Positions 5,103 to 10,015 of a stretch of 10,015 nucleotides of DNA are shown in pieces. The first letter of the stretch is position 1. Each line of letters starts with the position of its first letter. The notes beneath the pieces were generated by a model. It did not search any database. It worked only from the letters and a program-made list of their open reading frames with translations, and was not told the origin of the DNA. The DNA comes from an uncultured Eubacteriales bacterium. GTDB taxonomy: Bacteria > Bacillota > Clostridia > Christensenellales > UBA1242. The translations under genes and the position numbers were made by a program. Where the stretch lies: positions 1 through 10,015 of the forward strand of contig CARBWQ010000018.1 of NCBI GenBank assembly GCA_948949055.1, written 5' to 3'.

Positions 5103-6617
5103 ATGGCATTTGAAAGAGAAAATTTTTTTGTTGCGAGAAAATCAGTTCTTAGTAAGGGCGATTTCACTGTTGAGTGTAATGTTTCAGCAGGTGCAAATGT
5201 TTCAAAAGTTCTATCTTTATCGGTAGAAGGCTACGTTCAAAGCGTGGAAGCATTAAATGGAGTTATTAATTATTCAGGTGCGGTTGACGCCAAACTTGTA
5301 ATTATGACAGAAGAAGGAGAGGTAAACACAGTTAACTCTACCTGTCCTTTCTCATCTCGATTCGAGAGTGAAGACATTGAGAATAATCAAGAGGCTTTTG
5401 TTAAAGTCAACGTTATTGATTATAATGTTGAAAGTGTTGGTGGCGAAATGGTTAAAGTCGCTGTCGTGCTTGAACAAAATGGTTTTGTTGTGTGCAATAG
5501 TGAAGTTGGAACTATTGATTGTCATGACGATGATGTTTGTTATAAAAAAGATGAAATATCTGTTATTAAATATATAGGTTCAGCGAGAGAAGAAATAACC
5601 AGTGAAAGTGAAATCAATCTACGTGAAAATATTAAAAAGATTCTTCTCACTGAAAGTCATGCAATTGTAAGAAATGTTGATGCTGGTGCAGGTTTTGCAA
5701 CTATTAGTGGAGATGTTATTACAAGGGTGCTTTATCTTAGCGAAAATGATAAGTTTGAAAGTGGATATATTAATGACACTTTTAAAGAAGAAATCGAGCT
5801 TAATGGCGTAACTCGTGAGAGCTTTGTTGAAGGTGACAGCTTTGTAAGACAAGATGGGGTAGTTACTGAAATTGTCCAAGACGAAAAGGGTGGAAAAATT
5901 TTAGTTAAAGTGCCAATTGTGCTTACAATTCGAGCTTTTGAAGAGGGGAAAATTAGTGTAATTAATGATATTTATAGCACTAAAAATGAAATTAATGTTA
6001 CTACTTCTTCATTTAATATGTCAAGCATTAGTCCTATGGCAGTGGCAGAGGGCAAGATTGAAGGTTCGCTTACTCTTGAAGAAGAAATGCCAAGAGTAGA
6101 TAAACTTTTGTTTAGTGGTGGAAACAGTATAGCTGTAACAAATAGTTATCTCAAAGATGGTGAGATTGTACTTGAAGGTATCGCAAAAACAACTGCTATT
6201 TATTTAAATGATGAATCTTCTTCTCTTCATAGTGTTCAGCTAGATATACCATTTGTAATATCAGATAAGTATAGCGTGGAAGAGGGTGGAACATTATCAG
6301 TTAATGCCGTCCTTAATGATGTAGATGTTGTAGTTAAAAAAGGTAGAGAAATCTACTATGACGCCAAAGTTAAAGCTTGTGTAAGCTATTCAAATGAACT
6401 TGTTTCAGGTGTTATCTCAGAGGCAACACTTCTTGAAGAGTTTGCAAATAAGGATTATGCAATGGAGATTGTTTTTGCTCCAAGTGGAAAAGAACTTTGG
6501 GATGTTGCAAAAGATGCAAGAGTGAAAGAAGAACAAATTATTTCACAAAATCCAGAAGTTGCATTCCCAGTTTCAGAAGATACACCTCTTGTACTATTCT
6601 ATCAAAGAATTCAATAA
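5103..6617 (+). CDS. sipL: SPOCS (DUF3794) and LysM domain protein, SipL-like spore coat morphogenetic protein
   Basis: A 504-residue soluble protein without signal peptide or membrane segment. It contains about three SPOCS/DUF3794-type beta-rich repeats (roughly 25-125, 170-285 and 320-430) of alternating hydrophobic strands. A C-terminal LysM-like module spans about 452-504, including GKELWDVAKDARVKEEQI. That order matches clostridial SipL, the functional counterpart of SpoVID, whose LysM domain binds the coat ATPase SpoIVA at the forespore surface in the mother cell. The start is the ATG at 5103: GGAGGG at 5093-5098 overlaps a TTG codon at 5091 that would otherwise extend the frame by four codons. 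The gene has its own terminator and a candidate sigma-E promoter, so it is a single-gene unit next to veg. Family assignment is firm; identity with SipL rather than another SPOCS-LysM paralogue is inferred. Confidence 0.85.
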   Translation: MAFERENFFVARKSVLSKGDFTVECNVSAGANVSKVLSLSVEGYVQSVEALNGVINYSGAVDAKLVIMTEEGEVNTVNSTCPFSSRFESEDIENNQEAFVKVNVIDYNVESVGGEMVKVAVVLEQNGFVVCNSEVGTIDCHDDDVCYKKDEISVIKYIGSAREEITSESEINLRENIKKILLTESHAIVRNVDAGAGFATISGDVITRVLYLSENDKFESGYINDTFKEEIELNGVTRESFVEGDSFVRQDGVVTEIVQDEKGGKILVKVPIVLTIRAFEEGKISVINDIYSTKNEINVTTSSFNMSSISPMAVAEGKIEGSLTLEEEMPRVDKLLFSGGNSIAVTNSYLKDGEIVLEGIAKTTAIYLNDESSSLHSVQLDIPFVISDKYSVEEGGTLSVNAVLNDVDVVVKKGREIYYDAKVKACVSYSNELVSGVISEATLLEEFANKDYAMEIVFAPSGKELWDVAKDARVKEEQIISQNPEVAFPVSEDTPLVLFYQRIQ

Positions 6618-6651
6618 AAAAATAAGTAGACCTTTTTAGGTCTATTTTTTT
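6614..6651 (+). terminator. Rho-independent terminator after the sipL-like gene
   Basis: The stem TAGACCT (6627-6633) pairs with AGGTCTA (6638-6644) around a TTTT loop. An A run precedes it and seven T residues follow at 6645-6651. It separates the SPOCS gene from the spoIIR cluster, so the latter needs its own promoter in 6652-6720. I could not identify a convincing one there, either sigma-A-like or sigma-F-like. Confidence 0.9.
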
Positions 6652-6732
6652 CGACAAAATAAATGAGGTTAATCATTTTTTTTCTTATTCTATATATTTT
6701 TTAATGTCAACAATTTAGCTAGGAAGGTGTAT

Positions 6733-7272
6733 ATGAAATATTTTTTAGGTGCCATTGCTGTTGTTGGAATTATTTTAATTTTTGTTTTTTGTCCTATGAA
6801 TGGTATCGGGAATAAGGAAAAACCAGAATATTTAAGAATTCATATTCGTGCCAATTCCAACTCAATGGAAGACCAAACCGTTAAATATAAAGTAAAAGAT
6901 GGTGTTGTAGACGCGCTAATTCCTCTTTTGGCTGACATAGACTCTTTTGATGAAGCAAAACAAATCATGTCAAAAAACTTTGAACTTATAGAGAAGGTTG
7001 CAAATGATATTTTGGCAAGTGAAGGTTTTAGTTATAAATGCAAGGCTCAAATTGATAATGAGTATTTTCCAACTAGGGTTTATGACCAACTAACCTTAGA
7101 AGAAGGTTACTATGATGCTCTAATTTTAAGACTTGGCAGTGGCGAAGGTGATAACTGGTGGTGCTTGGTATATCCTGCTTTTTGTTTCACAAATTCGTCA
7201 AATTCTGCCAATATAGTATATATTTCGAAAATTTGGGAAAAATTAAAAGTGTATTCTAGGAGGAAATCATGA
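6733..7272 (+). CDS. spoIIR: Stage II sporulation protein R
   Basis: A 179-residue exported protein. A hydrophobic N-terminal segment (about 4-20) would send it across the forespore membrane. The family core follows: LRIHIRANSNSMEDQTVKYKVKD (34-56), the YFPTRVYDQLTLEEGYYDAL stretch (111-130) and NWWCLVYPAFCF (141-152), which resembles the usual NWWCVxFPPLCF of SpoIIR. SpoIIR is made in the forespore, enters the intermembrane space and triggers the protease SpoIIGA to activate pro-sigma-E in the mother cell. The start is the ATG at 6733, set by AGGAAGG at 6721-6727; an in-frame GTG at 6727 lies within that site. Its stop overlaps the sleB start (ATGA, 7269-7272), and the AGGAGG that serves sleB encodes the R-R near its own C-terminus. 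It is shorter than B. subtilis SpoIIR (about 224 residues) but contains the whole core. Confidence 0.93.
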   Translation: MKYFLGAIAVVGIILIFVFCPMNGIGNKEKPEYLRIHIRANSNSMEDQTVKYKVKDGVVDALIPLLADIDSFDEAKQIMSKNFELIEKVANDILASEGFSYKCKAQIDNEYFPTRVYDQLTLEEGYYDALILRLGSGEGDNWWCLVYPAFCFTNSSNSANIVYISKIWEKLKVYSRRKS

Positions 7273-7973
7273 AGAAAAAACTTTTAATTGTTTTGTCCCT
7301 TGTTTTCGTTTTTGCGATTACTGTGGCTGGGATTGGTATGACCAGTACAAGCCTTATTAGTAAAGGCAAGGAAAACTCTGAACAAAACTTGGTGGTTGAT
7401 GCTCTCACGACTGCCCAAAACAAAACTGTCCAAACTAAATTAAAAAGGTGGGGATATTATACTGGCTCTATTGATGGAATTTATGGAGCTAAAACCAAAG
7501 CGGCAGTTAAGAGCTTTCAAAGAAAAAATGGACTTACTGCTGATGGTATTGTAGGACCTAAAACTGCTGCTGCACTTGGTATGACTATAAGTGGTTCATC
7601 ATCATCTGGAACAAGTCAGTCTTCAAACGACTTGCATCTTCTTGCAAAGTGCGTTCATGCAGAGGCGAGAGGTGAGCCTTATACTGGTCAAGTAGCTGTT
7701 GCTGCTGTAATTTTAAATAGGGTGAAGAGTTCTTCTTTCCCAAACACTATTTCTGGTGTCATCTATCAACCTTACGCTTTCACTGCTGTAAATGATGGTC
7801 AGATTAATCTATCTCCAAATTCAACAGCTTATAAAGCTGCACAAGATGCGTTAAATGGTTGGGACCCAACTTATGGTTGTTTATATTATTATAATCCAAA
7901 AACTGCAACTAGTTCTTGGATTTGGTCAAGACAGACAGTTGTCACAATTGGCAACCACATCTTCGCGTTGTAA
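7269..7973 (+). CDS. sleB: Spore cortex-lytic enzyme SleB
   Basis: A 234-residue secreted cortex hydrolase. It has a signal peptide (basic MKKK, hydrophobic 5-24), a peptidoglycan-binding domain of the PG_binding_1 type (about 50-105, with the repeated pattern GYYTGSIDGIYGAKTKAAVKSFQ and GLTADGIVGPKTAAAL), and a Ser-rich linker (109-119). The SleB/CwlJ hydrolase_2 domain spans about 122-234. In it HAEARGEPY carries the conserved catalytic glutamate, here E132. SleB is a lytic transglycosylase specific for muramic-delta-lactam cortex, stored in the dormant spore and active in germination. AGGAGG at 7258-7263 precedes the ATG. The 4-base overlap with spoIIR implies translational coupling, and ypeB follows after 12 bases. 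SleB and YpeB stabilise each other, so the order sleB-ypeB supports the call. Confidence 0.95.
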   Translation: MKKKLLIVLSLVFVFAITVAGIGMTSTSLISKGKENSEQNLVVDALTTAQNKTVQTKLKRWGYYTGSIDGIYGAKTKAAVKSFQRKNGLTADGIVGPKTAAALGMTISGSSSSGTSQSSNDLHLLAKCVHAEARGEPYTGQVAVAAVILNRVKSSSFPNTISGVIYQPYAFTAVNDGQINLSPNSTAYKAAQDALNGWDPTYGCLYYYNPKTATSSWIWSRQTVVTIGNHIFAL

Positions 7974-7985
7974 AAGGAGCTAGTT

Positions 7986-9392
7986 ATGAGTGAAAATAGA
8001 ATGAATGGCAAGAGCGAAAGAAGTGCTCTTGCAAGTGAAAAAAATAAAAGTAAAAAGAAAAATGGAGCTATCATAGGTCTTTCAATCGCAACAGGAGTGC
8101 TTGCTCTTTCTACAATAGGTCTAGGAATTGGAGTAGGCATTACACAAAATTCAGCGATGAACTACAAGAATGATCTTGAAAATGTGTATAACAATAATTT
8201 TTACAATCTTCTTGACAGTGTAAATAATCTAGATAATAAGATTTCAAAGACACTATCATCTGAAAGTGGCTCAACTTATCAAAGAAAAATGCTTCTTGAA
8301 GCTTCAAGAAATGCAAGTGAAGCAGAAATTTCAGTTTCTCAACTTCCTCTTTCTCATTCCGAAGTTCAAGATACAATAAAACTTATAAATCAAATATCTG
8401 GCTACACTTCCACTCTTGCTGAGAAGATGGTCGGTGGTCAAAGTTTGTCCCAAGAAGAGGTAGAAACTCTTGAAAAAATTCAAAGAAGTATTGTTGACTT
8501 AAAAGCGCAACTAAGTGATTTTGAAAAGAAACTTAATAGAGGTTATTCTATTATAGATAGTAGTAAAGATGTGAGTGAGGATATAAACTCATTTACACGT
8601 TCTCTTACAAATCTAAAAAACAATGATGTAGAATATCCTACAATGATTTATGATGGTCCATTCTCTGATTCGGTCGTCAATAGCAAGGTTAAAGGCCTTA
8701 CTGGGCAAGCTGTATCAAAATCGCAAGCTGGCGAAAATATTAAGAAATATTTTAAAACTTCTGCTGACATAGAGTATGAAGGAGAAACAAAAGGTAGATT
8801 TGAAACTTATAATTTTAGAGTTACAAATGCTGACAATGAAAGATTATATGTTCAAGTCACTAAAATTGGTGGACATATTTTGACAATTAGTGGTGCTGGA
8901 AGAGATGGCGAAAACAATATTGATATGGAAGGCGCGAAGGATATTGCAATCAAGTTCGCTTCTGATAATGGAATTGAAAATGGCGAAGTTGTTTGGAGTG
9001 ATAGTATAGAAAATGATGTTTATCTCAATATCGCTCCTAAGCAAGGTGGAATTATTCTCTATCCAGATCTTGTAAAAGTCAAAGTCAACATGACAAGTGG
9101 AACAATAGTAGGTTATGATGCGACTACATATTTTACAAACCATATAGACAGATCACTTTCTAAGGGAAGTTTATCCTTATCTGATGCAAAGGGAAAAGTT
9201 CCATCAAACTTTGAGATTGTTCAAAGTAGGCTTGTGTTATCTCCACTTGATTATAATAGAGAAGTTGTTTGTGTTGAAGTTGAAGCAGACAATGACAATA
9301 GCACATATTATTTCTATTTCAATGCTTCCAACGGAAACTTGGAAAATGTCTTAAAGGTTATTGAAACAGATAATGGAAATCTGTTAATGTAA
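7986..9392 (+). CDS. ypeB: Germination protein YpeB
   Basis: A 468-residue protein needed in other spore formers for incorporation and stability of SleB in the spore. A membrane anchor lies at about 27-52, preceded by a hydrophilic, Lys/Ser-rich N-terminus of 26 residues. A helical N-domain (about 57-210) follows. The family motif YPTMIYDGPFSD begins at residue 217. The C-terminal part holds PepSY-type repeats: about 235-305 (around GHILTISGAG), 310-385 (around MTSGTIVGYDATTYF) and 395-465 (around YYFYFNASNGNL). AAGGAG at 7974-7979 sits directly after the sleB stop and sets the start. It is the last gene of the spoIIR-sleB-ypeB cluster and is followed by a strong terminator. Most YpeB proteins I know of have the membrane segment nearer the N-terminus, so the cytoplasmic or pre-signal tail is a little unusual. 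Confidence 0.95.
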   Translation: MSENRMNGKSERSALASEKNKSKKKNGAIIGLSIATGVLALSTIGLGIGVGITQNSAMNYKNDLENVYNNNFYNLLDSVNNLDNKISKTLSSESGSTYQRKMLLEASRNASEAEISVSQLPLSHSEVQDTIKLINQISGYTSTLAEKMVGGQSLSQEEVETLEKIQRSIVDLKAQLSDFEKKLNRGYSIIDSSKDVSEDINSFTRSLTNLKNNDVEYPTMIYDGPFSDSVVNSKVKGLTGQAVSKSQAGENIKKYFKTSADIEYEGETKGRFETYNFRVTNADNERLYVQVTKIGGHILTISGAGRDGENNIDMEGAKDIAIKFASDNGIENGEVVWSDSIENDVYLNIAPKQGGIILYPDLVKVKVNMTSGTIVGYDATTYFTNHIDRSLSKGSLSLSDAKGKVPSNFEIVQSRLVLSPLDYNREVVCVEVEADNDNSTYYFYFNASNGNLENVLKVIETDNGNLLM

Positions 9393-9424
9393 TAAAAATA
9401 AGATAAAATATTTAGAAAAAATTT

Positions 9425-9459
9425 AAAAACCTTTTTAGAAAAACCTAAGAAGGTTTTTT
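9425..9459 (+). terminator. Rho-independent terminator of the spoIIR-sleB-ypeB cluster
   Basis: CCTTTTTAG (9430-9438) pairs with CTAAGAAGG (9445-9453), with one G-U pair and a 6-base loop. The stem is extended by A5 (9425-9429) against the T run (9454-9459). A second T run follows at 9465-9472. It ends the spore cluster and insulates priA. Confidence 0.9.
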
Positions 9460-9460
9460 G

Positions 9461-9489
9461 TTGCTTTTTTTTAGACGATGTGCTAATAT
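9461..9489 (+). promoter_or_regulatory. Possible promoter of priA (extended -10)
   Basis: TGCTAATAT at 9481-9489 reads as an extended -10 (TG at 9481-9482, TAATAT at 9484-9489). TTGCTT (9461-9466) lies 17 bases upstream as a poor -35. Transcription would begin at about 9495-9497, that is at the priA start codon itself, giving a leaderless or nearly leaderless message. Confidence 0.35.
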
Positions 9490-9493
9490 TTTT

Positions 9494-10015
9494 ATGGAGA
9501 AAAATTTGTTCGCTGAAATTATAATTGACCAAGATGCAAAAGCTCTGGATAGGGTTTTTGAATATATTATTCCAGACGATATGGATTTAAGTGTAGGCAT
9601 GCGTGTCTACATTCCTTTTGGCAGTCGTATTTTGCAAGGCTATGTGATTAAGATTAAAGAAGATTGCCAGTATGATAGAACAAAATTAAAGGAAATTAAG
9701 GCAAAAATTGAAGATTTTTCGGCAATTAAGCCAGAAATGCTTAAATTAATGGAATTTATGGCTGAAAAGAATCATCTGAAATTGGCATCTATTTTAAGAC
9801 TTTTCTTGCCAGCTGAAATGAGAGAAGGTCGGGTTAAAGAACTTTTTAAGACCTATTATTCTCTTGAAGAAAATGTGGATTTTTTGTTGCCTAAGTCTGC
9901 AAAAAAACAAACTGAAATTTTAGAATTATTAAAGTCAGGCAAAAAGTCAGCATGTGAACTTGGTGAAAAGTTTGGTTATTCTTCACTTAAAGCTCTTCTT
10001 AATAAAGGCTATATA
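9494..10015 (+). CDS. priA: Primosomal protein N' (PriA helicase), 5' part only
   Basis: The frame is open for 174 codons from the ATG at 9494 to the window edge, so the gene is partial here only because of the window. The translation begins MEKNLFAEIIIDQDAKALDRVFEYIIP and continues VGMRVYIPFGSRILQGYVI. This is the N-terminal 3'-DNA-end-binding domain of PriA (pattern A-x-V-x(5)-LDR-x-F-x-Y, then VG-x-RV-x-VPFG). The following part (ASILRLFLPAEMREGRVKE) is the usual link, and the next residues form a winged-helix-like region. The helicase motifs would lie beyond the edge. PriA rebuilds the replisome at stalled forks. No Shine-Dalgarno sequence precedes the ATG, unlike every other gene in the window; a leaderless transcript could explain this. 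The gene lies 102 bases after ypeB, behind a terminator. Confidence 0.88.
   Translation, partial: MEKNLFAEIIIDQDAKALDRVFEYIIPDDMDLSVGMRVYIPFGSRILQGYVIKIKEDCQYDRTKLKEIKAKIEDFSAIKPEMLKLMEFMAEKNHLKLASILRLFLPAEMREGRVKELFKTYYSLEENVDFLLPKSAKKQTEILELLKSGKKSACELGEKFGYSSLKALLNKGYI

Noticed and set aside
6733..6792. SpoIIR as a lipoprotein, because Cys20 follows the hydrophobic segment
   Set aside because: The residues before the Cys (IFVFC) do not fit a lipobox, and SpoIIR is known as a protein that acts after export, not as a lipoprotein.
7889..8140. Minus-strand open frame of 83 codons across the sleB-ypeB junction
   Set aside because: Antisense shadow of two clear coding genes, with Pro/Leu/Phe-rich composition and no ribosome binding site.
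1..10015. CRISPR arrays, tRNA or rRNA genes, riboswitches
   Set aside because: No regularly spaced repeats beyond the two-copy ones listed, no cloverleaf or conserved rRNA stretches, and no leader long enough with recognisable riboswitch structure.

Overview
The window is AT-rich DNA with strong AGGAGG-type ribosome binding sites, compact gene spacing and A/T-flanked hairpin terminators. It carries several genes restricted to endospore formers: a SPOCS+LysM coat morphogenetic protein, SpoIIR, SleB and YpeB. Together with Veg and PriA this points to a chromosome segment of a low-GC, endospore-forming Firmicute, most likely a clostridium-like lineage. I cannot name a genus.

Layout. (1) 1-1460: a terminator from an upstream gene, then a MarR-type regulator overlapping a DegV/FakB-like lipid-binding protein. 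A tandem 17-bp repeat sits on the promoter of this pair. (2) 1461-3720: a single VirD4/TraG-type coupling ATPase gene with its own near-consensus promoter and a palindromic terminator. No relaxase or other type IV secretion gene is visible in the window, and its codon use differs from its neighbours. (3) 3712-4702: a minus-strand gene for an unrecognised two-TM extracytoplasmic protein, then about 450 bases without a convincing gene. That gap holds direct repeats, hairpins and a possible mobile-element relic. (4) 4590-5102: veg on the minus strand with its own terminator, and a divergent intergenic region. (5) 5103-9459: a spore block of a sipL-like gene with its own terminator, followed by the tight cluster spoIIR-sleB-ypeB, which ends in a strong terminator. 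(6) 9494-10015: the 5' part of priA, running off the window.

How the genes fit together. Family knowledge says that SpoIIR signals from the forespore to switch on mother-cell sigma-E. SipL anchors the coat to SpoIVA in the mother cell. SleB and YpeB are made in the forespore and degrade spore cortex at germination. Here spoIIR is translationally coupled to sleB-ypeB, which places an early signalling gene and late germination genes in one forespore-type transcription unit. The MarR-DegV pair may be a small lipid-sensing module. The VirD4 gene looks like an orphan that is well expressed.

Several starts are set here by ribosome binding sites rather than by the longest reading frame: degV at 609, sipL-like at 5103, spoIIR at 6733, veg at 4939 and the hypothetical gene at 4254.
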